Assembly (NCBI GenBank): GCA_025594325.1
Contig: JANHCV010000005.1
Span: 895,501 to 959,500 of the forward strand
DNA: 64,000 bases
Source: Blastocladiella emersonii ATCC 22665
Lineage: Eukaryota > Blastocladiomycota > Blastocladiomycetes > Blastocladiales > Blastocladiaceae
Direction of reading: 5' to 3'
This document shows, piece after piece, positions 51,857 through 63,062 of the stretch; position 1 is the first letter of the stretch, and each line of letters starts with the position of its first letter. The notes beneath the pieces are model-generated. The model did not search any database. It was not told the origin of the DNA and worked only from the letters and a program-made list of their open reading frames with translations. The position numbers and the translations under genes are program-made.

Positions 51857-54746
51857 TCACAGCTTGAGCCGGTTAACCTCGTCGGCCGCGAAATCGACGC
51901 GCTGCAAGAGGACCGCGCGGACCTGCGTCGCCGACAGCTTCCGCGGCATGGGCGCGATGGCCTTGGGGCCCCAGTAGTCGAACACCTCGCGCGGTTCCGA
52001 GAGCGTGAGCAGCGCGACCAGCTGGTGGATCCCCGCGAGCTTCTCGCGCAGCGCGTGCGACCACGTCAGCGACGCGCCGGCCTCCCCCGAGGCGCCCGTT
52101 GCGCCGTCGTCGGCGCCTCCCGCGGAGGAGGTGCCTGTCGCGGCCGAGGCTTCCGCGGTCACGTACGCGGCGAATGAGCGGATGTCGCGTTCGAGGTACA
52201 GGGCGCCAAACTATCGTGGGAGGAGCGAGGTGAGTGCGCGTCGCGATTGAGGGAGAGGGCTGAGAGAACGGACCTGCGAGAACCGCTGCGCGAGGACCAG
52301 CTTCTCCCACTCGGCGAGCCAGTGCGAGACCATGATGAGCAGCAGCGCGCTGAGATTGGCGCCGAGGAGCTCCGACTACAACCACTCGCCCCATTGTCAG
52401 TTCCCGCCCACCGACCCGCGCGCGTCGTCGTTCGTACCTTGCTGTTCGCGAGCAAGTTGCCAAACACGCCCGTGAACCGGAAATTGTTCCCGATGAACTG
52501 GTTGGCGGAGCTGAGCGCGAGGTACTCGTCCTCGTCCATGGTGTAGGCCGTGTGGAGGTACCGCAGGAGCGCCGTGACTTTGGCCTTGAGGAACGTGTTG
52601 AACATGGCCGCGAGCTTGTCCTGGACCACGTGCGCCATGGCGTGCGCGAGCCGGTTGAAGGGCGCCAGGCTGAAGGCCACCTTCTCGCGCCGCTTCGCGA
52701 GCGCCTGCAAGGCTTTCGGGTCGGGCGGCGGGGTGTCGGATGTGGGCGATGAAGGCTGCTGGCCGGGGTGCGAGGCGGCCGGGTCGACGAGCAGCTGGAT
52801 GTTGCGCTCCACGTCGTCGAGGAACTTGGGCATGTACGTGACGAGCTGCTGCAGGTTGTTGAGCTGCATCTACACTCGCGTCCATTGTCAGCTCGGCGGC
52901 CATCACCACATTCCGCACCCCTCGCGCGTACCATGAGCGCGCCGCGCACGTCGGGCTTGGGGTCAGCCGCGAACGCCTCGAACTGGGCGTCGAGCTTCGC
53001 GTGGAGCACCGCGGCAAAGTCCTGGTTGACGACCGACTCAAAGTCCTGGAGCAGGTGGCACGCGACGTCGAGGTCGCGCGTCGCGAGGGCGCGTCCGACG
53101 GATTTCTTGAGGAGGAAGAAGACGTCGTCGACGCACGACGACAGGAGCGGACCACCACCCGCTCCACCGTGCGGCGTATCGAGCTCCATGGCGCGCCGCG
53201 CGTTGCTGCGGAGGTACACTTCCTCGAGGGCAATGTAGTGGTTCGAGAGCTCTTTCGTGGTGCGCTCGAGGTCGCCGAGGAGCGGGAGGCCCGTGTCGGG
53301 GGACAGCGCGCGGTCGGCGTCGATGCGCGCGAGGAGGGCGGTGAGGGTCGCGTCGGCGCCGGAAGTCGCGCGCGCCTGGGCCACGATCTGCGCGGCGCGG
53401 TGGCGCAGAACCCGGTGGTACAGCTCGGACCGCTGCAGCAAGACCACGAGCTCGGACAGCGCCGCGTCGAGCTCGCGCGCGCCAATGTCGACGTTCTGCC
53501 GCGCCATGGTGAGCTACACGCGTGGTGCACGGCGGTAGTTGCGCTGACACCCCCAAAATCAGCACGTAAGTCGTACCATCTGCGCGAGCCTGCGCTTCTC
53601 CTGCCACCCGTCGATGAGCGGAGCGCACTGGGCGATACTTTCGCGGTAGAGCCGCTGGACGAGGTAGATCGGGAACCCGGCGCCGTACGTGTCGCCGACG
53701 AGCGGCGCGTTCTGGTTGATGAGGGCGACGATATTCTCGAGCACCTTGGTCAGCAGCTGCACGTTGGCGCCGGACCCCATGGTGTGCAGCTCGCGCGCCG
53801 CGTCGGCGCACCGGGCCGCGAGGACCTGCGCGACGTAGTCGACGAACAGCGTGACGCCGAGCTCGTGCTCGCCGATGCGCGGGAAGAGGGCAAAGCACCG
53901 TAGGATCGCGGGCGCGTCGGGGGACGACGGGTCCGCGGCGGCGCGGCGGAACTCGGTCGAGATGGCGTCCTTGAGTTCTTTCCGCGTCAGGTCCAGGATC
54001 GCCTCGGCGCGGCGCATGTCGTCCTCGATCGTCGACTGGTGAGGGAAGAGCGTTTGCAGCGAGGTCGGCAGCGGGTCGAGGTCCGAGATGGACGGGCGGT
54101 GCGCGAGCGGCGAGGTCGGCGGCTGCTGCGACGCCGGGGGAGGGGTGCCGAGCTCGCGCACGCGCTGCAGGTGCCGCTCGACATAGCCCGCGGCCGTCTC
54201 CCAGTCGGCCTTTTGCATGGCGGCCTGCACGTTGGTCGTGCACCCCTTGACGTCGACGAGCAGGTGGATCCGGTCGATGGCCTTGTCGAGGTGCCGCTAC
54301 GGGTACGAGACGCGGTCAGCGCTGTCGCCGTGAGGGCGGCAGATTCGCAGCGAGCGCACCAGTTCGAGGTCGAGCCCCTTGAGCGTGCTCCCGAGCGACG
54401 CCGAGATGGCATCGCTCTCGGACGCGATGCGCAGGAACGAGTCGGCCTGCGTCGCGAGCTTGTCGATCACATCGCTACGGCACAGCGACGAGCGGGTCAG
54501 CTCTCCGTCCTCCTCTCAGTCGCTCAGCCTCACATACGACTTGTCCCAGAGCAGATCCTCGGGCGTCCTCCGCGGCGCCGCCGCCATGCCCTCGAGCTCA
54601 GCGACGAGATCCGTCTCGGCCGCCGACAGCGCGGCGAGCGCGGCCTGCACGTCGTCGAGCCCCGTGAGGGCCTCGGGGCGGACCTGCACGATGCTGCGCC
54701 TGCGCGTGCGGCTAGTCCGTGGTGGCGGGTGCGGCTCCGCTGTCAT
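51857..54746 (-). CDS. COG4: Conserved oligomeric Golgi complex subunit 4 (COG4)
   Basis: Subunit of the COG tether for retrograde vesicles at the Golgi. Exons 54746-54538, 54474-54360, 54296-53577, 53513-52932, 52869-52438, 52375-52274, 52210-51857; 837 residues. N-terminal LTGLDDVQAALAALSAAETD and LATQADSFLRIASESDAISA; middle DWETAAGYVERHLQRVREL and ILRCFALFPRIGEHELGVTL; then LSNHYIALEEVYLRSNARRA, CVDDVFFLLKKSVGRALATR; the C-terminal part contains LTLSEPREVFDYWG and ends in VDFAADEVNRLKL. All seven exons keep frame, and the end motif is typical of COG4. Confidence 0.9.
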
Positions 54747-54936
54747 TCGTTTACGTTGCAGTGTCGGGGTTTGGAGAGCGGCGGCACTGCGTGCGCCACA
54801 CGGCCGTGACGAGGTCGGCGGCGCGGCGGCCGCGCGTCGAAACATCTCGCCCGCTGTCTCTCGTTTGGCGGCAAAGACAGCGCCGGCGACCCGGCTCCCC
54901 ATGCAACGCACTTGAACCTGTACCAGTATCCGCAAG

Positions 54937-56102
54937 ATGAGCTTCCCGGGCGTCCCTCCGCTGCCCGAGGACGCCAAGCCGATCCTGCCGTTCGTGCTGC
55001 GCGCGCAGGAGATGGCGTCGCGCGACGTCGGCATCTCGTACTGGTGTACGCTACGCCCGCTTGTGACACGACTGGTCGAGTGTCTCACCTCGTGAGGATG
55101 GTGTAGGCAAGATGCACGCGGCGCGGCTCGCGCTGCAGCTGTCGTCGGCGATCCCGAACATTCGCGGCTGGCTGATTGCGCTCATGGATCACCTTGAGCA
55201 GGTACGTCGCACGCAAGGGTCGTCTGGCGGCCTCTGACGCATGACGCACGGGTGTAGGAGAAGAAGGCCAACGCCGACAACGAGTTCATCCACAACGAGA
55301 TGGTCGCGGCCGCGCACATTGAGAACTTTGCCCTCAAGATCTTTGCCGCGGCCGACCGCGAGGACCGCGCGGGCAAGGCGTCCATGTACGCCCATTCACG
55401 GCTCCCCTCCTCGCGCGCGGGCACTAACCTGACGCGGGATGTAGGCGCACGGCCAAGACGTTCATGGCGGCGTCGCACTACTTCGAGGTGCTCGGCTCTC
55501 TCAAGGACGAGCTGGACGACGCGACCCGCGACAAGATCAAGTACGCCAAGTGGAAGGCCGCCGACATTACCAAGGCCATCAAGAACGGCGAGACCCCGCG
55601 GCCCGGCCCGCCGGGCGAGGAGACCGACGAGAACGCGGCTGCCGCGGCGCAGGACCAGCAGTTCCCCGGCGCCCCGATCCCTCCGTCGTCGCCGTACGTG
55701 CAGGCCCCGCCGCCAGCAGCGTCGTCGCCGTTCGCGCAAGCGCCCCCTCCGCCCGCGGCCGGCGGGTACGCGTCGTTCCCGCCACCCCAACCGCAGCCAG
55801 GGTACGACCCGCTCAACCTGCCGACCCCGCCATCGGTCCCGCCGCGCCGGTCGTCGGCCAACGGGAACACCGCGCCGCCGCTGCAGTTCGACCCACCTCC
55901 GGCGGCGTACGCGTCCCCGACAGCGCCTCCCGCGCCCGCATCCGGCGGCGGCGGGTCATGGTCTATGCCGAACCCGCAAGTCACGTCGCAGGTGCAGAAG
56001 CACGCGCGTTTCGTGATCAGCGCGCTCGAGTACGACGATGTGGCCACGGCCATGGAGAACCTGCGTCGCGCTATGGCGCTGCTGGCGCCGTACGAGAAGT
56101 GA
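54937..56102 (+). CDS. VTA1: ESCRT-III/Vps4 regulator VTA1 (LIP5)
   Basis: Cofactor that stimulates the Vps4 ATPase in multivesicular-body formation. Exons 54937-55045, 55107-55201, 55258-55385, 55445-56102; 329 residues. The N-terminal paired MIT-like helices read LPFVLRAQEMASRDVGISYW, EKKANADNEFIHNEMVAAAH, ENFALKIFAAADREDRAGKA, FMAASHYFEVLGSLKDELDD, KWKAADITKAIKNGE. A Pro-rich linker of about 130 residues is followed by the C-terminal dimer helices KHARFVISALEYDDVATAME and NLRRAMALLAPYEK. Divergent from COG4 across 190 bp. Confidence 0.92.
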
Positions 56103-56145
56103 GGCCGGGTGGGAGTATACAGGTGTCTATTTTGGTTCCACTCAG

Positions 56146-57234
56146 CTAGAGCCGCGCGCGGTGGTAGTGCATCCACAGCGGCGATGATGTGGGAGAGGAG
56201 CGGGGCGGAGGGCTGGCGCGGTGGTGTCGCGACGAGGACGGTCGTGAGGAAGATGGTGGCGATTCCGCGGTCCACGCCTCCTCAGTCTCCACGACGGGCG
56301 TCGGTGCCGTCGCATCCGCGGACGCGGGCGGCGGGTACTCGGTCTGCAACCCGGGCCGGACCCCGAGCCCGAGACTCGCGTCGATACACGCGCCATGGAG
56401 AATCCTCGCCCACCCCTGCGTCGCGATCGCGAGCACACACGCGGCGACCTCGGCGGGCTCGATGAGCGACCCCTTGGGCATGGCGGCGAGGAACCGTTTC
56501 CTTGCGTCGCCGTCGAGCGCCGCGAGCGTCGACTGCTCGAACATTGAGGTCCGCGTCGCCCCGGGCGCGACACACACGACGTCGACGGGCGAGTGCGCGT
56601 GCTGCGCGGCCATGTGGCGCGCGAGGTAGCCGACGGCCGCTTTCGACATGAGGTCCGCCGGCTTGTACTCGGGGAACACGCCGGTGCCGCCGCCGACGGA
56701 GCCGAGGAAGATGACGGCGGCGCGGCGCGTTGGCGAGACGAGGAGAAGGGGTAAGAGGGCTTGTGTCACCCACAGCGGGCCGAGCGCGTTCACCTGCATC
56801 AGCGCGAGGTCCTCTAGGACGTGGTTCGACAGGCTCAGGTCCGCTTCCGGTCCCGCCGCCTCGCCTTGTTGCTGGAGCGGATCGGTGGCACTGCGCACGC
56901 CGCCGAACGTGCGGTCGAGGTACCCGTGGACGGTCGCGGACCCGAGCGCCGCGTTGTTGACGAGCACGTCGAGCTTGGCGCCAGCGGGCAGCCACCGGCG
57001 CACGGCGGCGGCGAACCGCGCGACGGACGCCGGGTCGCCCTGGTCGAGAAACCGCGCCGTGACGTTGTCGGCGCGACGTTCGTCATTGCTGGGCGGGCGT
57101 GAAAAGTACGAGTACATGACGTGATGGCCTGCGGCGGCGAACGCCTCGACGATGGCGGCGCCGATGCCCGACGAGCCGCCGGTCACGACGACGTGGAGTG
57201 GCCTCGGTGGTGATGCATGGTGTTGCTGCTGCAT
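56146..57234 (-). CDS. Short-chain dehydrogenase/reductase with atypical active site
   Basis: Intronless, 362 residues. Rossmann motif VVVTGGSSGIGAAIVEAF, VLVNNAA and VNALGPLWVTQALLPLL place it in the classical SDR superfamily of NAD(P)-dependent oxidoreductases. The usual YxxSK active-site motif reads DLMSK (PADLMSKAAVGYLARHMA), so the catalytic Tyr is replaced by Asp, although a Tyr lies four residues earlier (PEYKPAD). A polar, low-complexity C-terminus of about 70 residues extends beyond the usual SDR length. Substrate unknown. Confidence 0.8.
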   Translation of the reverse strand: MQQQHHASPPRPLHVVVTGGSSGIGAAIVEAFAAAGHHVMYSYFSRPPSNDERRADNVTARFLDQGDPASVARFAAAVRRWLPAGAKLDVLVNNAALGSATVHGYLDRTFGGVRSATDPLQQQGEAAGPEADLSLSNHVLEDLALMQVNALGPLWVTQALLPLLLVSPTRRAAVIFLGSVGGGTGVFPEYKPADLMSKAAVGYLARHMAAQHAHSPVDVVCVAPGATRTSMFEQSTLAALDGDARKRFLAAMPKGSLIEPAEVAACVLAIATQGWARILHGACIDASLGLGVRPGLQTEYPPPASADATAPTPVVETEEAWTAESPPSSSRPSSSRHHRASPPPRSSPTSSPLWMHYHRARL

Positions 57235-57853
57235 TGTGCAAAGGGTGTGCGATGGGGAGAGGGCAGATCAGGGAGAGGGTGGCGTGCAGTGTGGCGAAGC
57301 AGCAGGTGCGCGAGCGCGTGGGGCCAGCTCGCTTCTTACAAATCCATCAGCAACTCAAGTCGAGCAAAGGGAGAGAGGAGGTTGGCGAGTGCCTCGAACA
57401 AGGTTGGGGCTCGAGTCGATGGCCGCAGCTCGCGACGTGACGCCGCCGCAGCAACAGCCGGCGGGTTGGATGGGCGCGACCAGTGGAAGCGTGCATTCCG
57501 GGTCTGCGGATTGCCCGGGTGATGGATCGGCTGATGCTGCTGTTGTGCATCTCCAGATCTCTGGCCAGCGTCGACGATGGACATGGCCACGGTGACGGCG
57601 CGGCAACAGACGCGTCGGGCGCGAGGGTGAGGAAAAATGTCTCTCGCGCGAGTGCGGTGCATGGTGCGAGACACTTTCGCGCCGGCCGTGCATTGCGCCA
57701 CACCTGGCCCGCTCAGCGACGCGTCACCCCTTGGCACCTGACCTCGATCAACTCGGCGCGCCTCGCCGCCGCCATCCTCGCGACGCTCGCGCCTTGCCCA
57801 CGCCGCATCGCCACCAGCTGACCGCGTGTGGACGATCACGACAGACGTAAACC
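57235..57853. other. Divergent intergenic region between the SDR and SPOUT1 genes
   Basis: 619 bp with overlapping short open frames in several registers but no conserved protein. No RNA gene, repeat or clear TATA box was recognised. Confidence 0.5.
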
Positions 57854-59120
57854 ATGAAGCGCTCACAACACTCCAACGACGGGCAGCGCGGCGACAAGCG
57901 CGTGCGCAAGAACGATCTTGGGTACCGGCTGGCGAACCAGCCGACGCGCGCGCCGTCGCAGCCGCTGCCGTACAAGTCGTCCAGCGCTGCGAGCGCGCCG
58001 CCGGGCCAGTCACCGCTCGTGAATGCCGGCGGCAAGCCGCGCCACTACACGGTGTCGATGGCCGTGCCCGGGTCGATCATCGATAACTGCCAGTCGCTTG
58101 AGCTCAAGACCTACGTTGCCGGCCAGGTACGCGCACACGCTTCGCGATGCACCATGCCACGCTCACACTCGCGAAAACACGTAGATTGCGCGCGCCGCGG
58201 CCATCTACAACGTGGACGAAATCATCGTGTACAACGAGTCGCCGACGCCCATGAAGCCGGACCCGCTCAAGGACCCGAACGTGTTCCTGGCGCGCCTGCT
58301 GCTGTACCAGGAGTGCCCGCAGTACCTGCGCAAAGAGTTTTTCCCCGTGCACCCGTCGCTCCGGTTCGCGGGCCTGCTCAACCCGCTCGACGCGCCGCAC
58401 CACGTGCGCGCCGACGAGCGGTCGACGTTCCGCGACGGCGTGGTCCTCGCCAAGAAGCCCCCCGGCGGCAGCCCCGGGTGCCTCGCGAACGTCGGCCTGC
58501 GCAAGGAGGTGTACCTCCCCGACAAGACCCTGACGGCGGGCGTCCGCGTCACCGTGCGCATGCAGTACGACCGCGAGATGCCCGCGGGCCCCATGTCCGG
58601 GTTCCAGGTCGGCGAGGTCGTCTCGCGCCGCACGCCGCGCGAGGAGGCCGGCGTCTACTGGGGGTACACGGTGCGGCTCGCCGAGGGCCTCCACAACGTG
58701 TTCAACCAGGCGCCCGGCGGGTCGCCGTACGATACCAAGATCGGCACCTCCGAGCGCGGGCTGACGGTCGCGCAGGTCGTGGCGCAGCTCGACGCGGAGC
58801 GGCAAGCTCGGCGCGAGGACGACGAGGATGACGATGAGGATGTGGCGGCGCCGAACCCGCTGGGCATCTTTGGGCACAAGTTCCACCGCGCGCTCGTCGT
58901 GTTTGGCGGTGTCAAGGGCGTCGAGGCGGCGCTCGATGCCGACGAGCAGCTCGATGTGGCGGCCGAGGACGCGCACCAGCTGTTCGACCACTGGCTCAAT
59001 ACGTGCCCGGGCCAGGGGTCGCGCACGATCCGGACCGAGGAGGCGGTGCTCGTGTCGCTGGCTGTGCTGAGCCCGCACCTGGTCGGGTCCGACTCGCCCG
59101 CGTCGTCGTCGTCCAAGTGA
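57854..59120 (+). CDS. SPOUT1: SPOUT-type RNA methyltransferase (SPOUT1/C9orf114 family)
   Basis: Putative S-adenosylmethionine-dependent RNA methyltransferase with a trefoil-knot SPOUT fold. Exons 57854-58126 and 58185-59120, 58-nt intron, 402 residues. Basic N-terminus (KRSQHSNDGQRGDKRVRKND), then family blocks YTVSMAVPGSIIDNCQSLEL, YVAGQIARAAAIYNVDEIIV, LLYQECPQYLRKEFFPVHPS, NVGLRKEVYLPDKTL, LFDHWLNTCPGQGSRTIRTE, EEAVLVSLAVLSPHL. An acidic insert (REDDEDDDED) lies before the knot region. The human relative is linked to centromere and spindle function. Confidence 0.9.
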
Positions 59121-59229
59121 TGGTCGAGTAGAAGAATATACACATCAGCCTAGTTTATGTGTGCTTGCGCAAGAAGATAGAGATATAGTAGTAGGGCAGG
59201 CACGGCCCCCAATCACAACGACAAAAGGC

Positions 59230-60054
59230 CTACAGCTTGGTCTTGCCGCGCTTGACGCCGAGCTCGAGGAGCTTGCCGAAGGCCGAGGCGAAATCGGCAA
59301 AGAAAATGTCCTTGTCCTTGGCGTAGAGCTCCACGTACTGCTTGAACTCGCCGTCGAGGACAAAGGCCATGTCGGCGGGAAGCATCATGATCTCGTCGTC
59401 CTCGTCGACAAACTGCTTGGGCCCATCCCACTTCTTCTCGACCCACTTGGTGCTGAGCAGCAGCTTGAAGTACTGGTTCGAGAAGCGCGTGGGCGTGTAG
59501 GTCCAGGGCCCGTCGTACCCGGAGCGGTCCGTGTGGCAGCGGCCGAGCGAGTGGGCGCCGAGCAGGGCGACGATCTCGCGGTCCGTGAAGCCCATGCGGT
59601 AGAAGACGTCGCGGACGTGCGACGCGCCCTGGGCCGCGTCGGGCAGGCGGCCGTTGGGCGGGATCTCGGTCGCCTTGACGGTGCGCTCGTCCTTGTCGGT
59701 GCGTCCGGGGGTCCACGGGATGCGCGGGCCGCCCATGGCCTCGATGGCGGCCACGCCGCCGAGCGTCCACAGGTCCGCGTACGAGATCCACGGGTGCTTG
59801 GCCTTGATGGGCTCGAGGAAGGCGCGCGCGTGCTCGAGGCCCGCGTTGGCGCCGTCCGTGGCCTCGGGCTTGAAGCGCATGGTGGCGCCGTCCGAGCCGC
59901 CCGTCTTGGTCTTGCGGTCGTAGGTGCCCGACGCGTGCCACGCCAGGCGCACCAGCACGGGGCCGATGCTGCCGTCGTCGTAGCCCGGCTTGTCGAGGAT
60001 CGCGGCAATGTCCTGGGCCACCTTCTGGTAGTCTGCGGCGGTGCGGGTCGTCAT
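59230..60054 (-). CDS. CCP1: Cytochrome c peroxidase
   Basis: Class I haem peroxidase that reduces hydrogen peroxide with electrons from cytochrome c. Intronless, 274 residues from the ATG in GACCATGAC. Distal site [11 protein letters not shown] (Arg, Trp, His), proximal [11 protein letters not shown], and the tryptophan in YDGPWTYTP that distinguishes [15 protein letters not shown] and [14 protein letters not shown] also match. The frame is open to an upstream ATG at 60171; that 39-residue extension is basic and Ser/Thr-rich and could direct import into mitochondria. The shorter start has the better context, so a cytosolic enzyme, or two forms, is possible. Confidence 0.9.
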   Translation of the reverse strand: MTTRTAADYQKVAQDIAAILDKPGYDDGSIGPVLVRLAWHASGTYDRKTKTGGSDGATMRFKPEATDGANAGLEHARAFLEPIKAKHPWISYADLWTLGGVAAIEAMGGPRIPWTPGRTDKDERTVKATEIPPNGRLPDAAQGASHVRDVFYRMGFTDREIVALLGAHSLGRCHTDRSGYDGPWTYTPTRFSNQYFKLLLSTKWVEKKWDGPKQFVDEDDEIMMLPADMAFVLDGEFKQYVELYAKDKDIFFADFASAFGKLLELGVKRGKTKL

Positions 60055-60419
60055 GGTCGATACGTTGCGATGTTCGTGTACGGTTAACGCAAGCGAGAGC
60101 GGGGGCCGGTGGCGGGGCCGCTCGCTCGTCTTATGCGTTGCTCGTCCCGCTGAGTGCAGAGTGCTTTGCATCGGCGGAGCGGCGGAGCGAGTCAGCCGAC
60201 GCGCTTCTCATTACATCACTGCTGGGCCATGTGAATCCGCGCGCTCCCAAAACCCGGTTTTCGCGCGGTCAGGTGGTCCCACGCGCCCCGGATTCGCGCC
60301 GGTTTTGCCTCGTCTCGGCTCGTCTCGTCGCGCGCGGGCCGCGAGACACTTCCCCTCGACCCAGAAGCAGTGGAAGGACTCGCATTCCGACCCGCACTCC
60401 CCGCAACGAACCCACTACC

Positions 60420-61005
60420 ATGAATCAGCCCGACCGCGCCGAGGCTATCACGCTGCCGTTTGGCGTCAAGAAGTAGGCGCGCTGTGAGTGCTCGGTCCCG
60501 ACGTGAGCGCGGACTGACCCACTGCCTGCCGCCGCACTCCAGGCTCGTCATCACCGAGGACACGCGTCTGCCGAACGCCGTGACCATTGAGATCCAGCGC
60601 GAGGACCACACGCTCGCTGGCCTGCTCAAGTCGTACGCACGCCGTGTCGTCGCTGTGACCCGTGCCCGTCCCTCACCCCCTCCGTCCATAGCGCGCTCCT
60701 CCGTGACCCGCGCGTCGTGTTCGCCGGGTACAAGATGCCGCACCCGCTCGAGCACCACATTCTGTTCAAGCTGCAGACCACGGACCAGATCAAGCCGACC
60801 GAGGCCCTGCGCACCGCCATCGAGGGCCTGATCAACGACCTGGCCAACCTCAAGAACCACTTCAACGTTCGTGTATCCGCTTCGCGCTCTGCCCGCCGTA
60901 CCGTCTCACCATCGCCGTTTCACGACCGTGTAGGAGCAGGTCCAGAGGGCAAAGGACGCGGCCGTCGGCGCCAACCAGTTCAACGACCAGGAAATGGACT
61001 ATTGA
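60420..61005 (+). CDS. RPB11: RNA polymerase II subunit RPB11
   Basis: Heterodimerises with RPB3 in the polymerase II assembly core. Exons 60420-60472, 60543-60632, 60692-60866, 60934-61005; 129 residues, close to the usual 115-120. Reads MNQPDRAEAITLPFGVKK, NAVTIEIQREDHTLAGLL, RDPRVVFAGYKMPHPLEHHI, then a C-terminal helix. The first donor, GTAGGC, creates an in-frame TAG if unspliced; splicing gives GVKK-LVITED as in other RPB11 proteins. The C-terminal helix ends in QFNDQEMDY. Confidence 0.93.
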
Positions 61006-61392
61006 GCTCACTCTCCAACCACCATCATCTGTACATAGATTGCTTGCCTTTCACCCTCTTCCGCGTTGACTTGGCCCTCGCGCGCGCGCTCGCTCATGCG
61101 TCGTGCCATGTGGGCATCTGCCCAGGCACTCGCCCCGATCTCGCCGTTCCCACGGTGAGCGGAGCGATGAGGAGGGACCGTCCTCGGCCATCGGGCAGGC
61201 ATCGGGAGAGGGTTTCTTTTTCCGAGCCTTGGCTTCAGGCAGAGAGGCGAAGGGGAACGCGGAGCGCCACCGCCTCAGTCAGCTGCGGGCCGTGTTGCGC
61301 CCACCTCGCCGCGATTCAAATCCTCGCCCTCTCCCGCCGCCCTCCTGCTCTCTCCCACCAAAGACGAACTCGAACCCTTTAAACGAAAGCTC
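61006..61392. other. Intergenic region downstream of RPB11
   Basis: 387 bp with no coding or repeat signal that I can support; presumably the RPB11 terminator and the promoter of the next gene. Confidence 0.45.
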
Positions 61393-62924
61393 ATGGATCT
61401 CTTTATCGAAATCGACAAGTCGGTCAACGTCCGCGAGCTGTCGACCCGCAAGGTCCTCGACAGCACCCAGTTCTTTGCCTGTGCGTCGTCTGCCCGCCGT
61501 CTTCGCCCTCTACCTCGCCGGCCTTCTCGCTCGCGTGCGGCAGCTGCGACCCACCCGATCCCGACCGCAGCGAGGCGCCGCCACGGCCACGTTCAAGCGC
61601 TGACCTTCCTCCCGTGTCCCTGTCCCTCTAGCGCTGCTCAACCTCCTCGTGCTGCGCGGCCAGTACCTGCTGCCCGAGGCCGCCGCCATCGAGGAGTTCC
61701 AGCTCGCGACCCTCGTCAGCGACTTTCTCGCCGTCGCCGCGGAGCACTTTCCCGCCGTACGCACGCCGCCCATGTGCGCTCCTCGAGGTCCAGCACCTGA
61801 CGATCCCCGTGCGGCCGTGTAGAAGAACGGCTACAGCGTCGACGACGCGCGCTCGTTCATCCTCGCCCATGCGCGGTCGCGTACGTCCCTCCCCTCGTCA
61901 CCCTCACGCGGCCGAGCCTAACCACGCCAACGTGGGGTAGCCGTGACGCTCAACCCGCACTGCAACAACCCTACGAGCTTCGAGCCGTCGCCCGTGCTCG
62001 CCTTCCTCGACTTTTTCGGTCTCCCGCTGTTCCACTCGGCGCTCGCCGACCCCGCCGAGGCGTTTGCCCTCCGCTCGCAGCTCGAGCGCCATGGGACCTG
62101 GGCCAATGCCGCTGCGCATGCGTCCGAGTGTACGTTTGTCTGGGTATCGCCTCCGCACGACCGCTGAAACCATTCCATATCTAGCGCCCGAGATCCAGTC
62201 CCTGATCGAGTCGCTCGTGACTCGCCCCGCGGGGATCACGCCCGCGTTCGCGTCGGCCATCGCGTCGCTGGCGGACGACGCCAAGTTCGACTACGCGCTG
62301 CTGTACAACCCGGCAACCTCGGGCTTCCACGTGCTCGCGCACACGCGGACGTCGTCACGCACGCGCCCCGCGGACCGCGTGCCCGCCGTCTTCCACGCGA
62401 CGCCCGTGGACGTGGACGGTTGGGTCGCGTACGAGCACCTGGCGACGGCCGCGACCGCGCTGCCGGGCAACACGATCGACGACGCGCACCCGCGCAAGTT
62501 CACGGACGAGGCGTTCAACCCGCTGCCCGTGTACGATGTCGGGGCCGAGCAGCTGTTCGTCGACCTGTCGCACCGCGAGCAGGCCGACAAGGACTACGCG
62601 CTCGCGCTCGCCATGGAGGACTCGGCGGCCGTCGAGGCCGCGCGCCACGCCGTCGGGATGCCGCAGTTCTCGAACACCTTCTCGACGTCGCTCACGGGCG
62701 GCGATAAGCTCGGCGGGCCTGGCTCGTTCGTGCCGCCGAAGCCGATGACGCGGAGCAAGTCCAAGTCCAAGGACAAGAGCAAGAAGGAGGAGAAGGAGGG
62801 TGAGGGCTCGCCCAAGAAGGGCAAGAAGCTGTTCGGCAGCCTGTTCCGCCGCAAGCGGAGCTCGAGCCGCGGGCGGACCGCGTCGCCTGAGCCCGCCGCC
62901 GTCGCGGCCGCGGCCGAGCGTTGA
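61393..62924 (+). CDS. Conserved-looking protein of unknown function with basic C-terminus
   Basis: Exons 61393-61480, 61632-61756, 61823-61880, 61941-62129, 62185-62924; 399 residues. All junctions keep frame, which supports a real gene. The N-terminal part is helical (MDLFIEIDKSVNVRELSTRK, LLNLLVLRGQYLLPEAAAIE, TLVSDFLAVAAEHFPA). The middle has LAFLDFFGLPLFHSALADPA and KFDYALLYNPATSGFHVLAH. The C-terminus is Lys/Arg/Ser-rich (SKSKSKDKSKKEEKEGEG, KKLFGSLFRRKRSSSRGR), suggesting nucleic-acid or membrane contact. I recognise no family. Intron 1 is unusually long (151 nt), so an extra small exon there is possible. Confidence 0.65.
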
Positions 62925-63062
62925 CCGCGGTCACCTCCCCCACCACCCTCTCCCTCTCATCATAGACGCTGCGCGCACCAGTTTTGTTCAGGAATACACA
63001 CAAGCGATACAGATAAAGCTAGGGGGAAAGTGTATGAATGAACGCAAATCGACAAACCAAGC

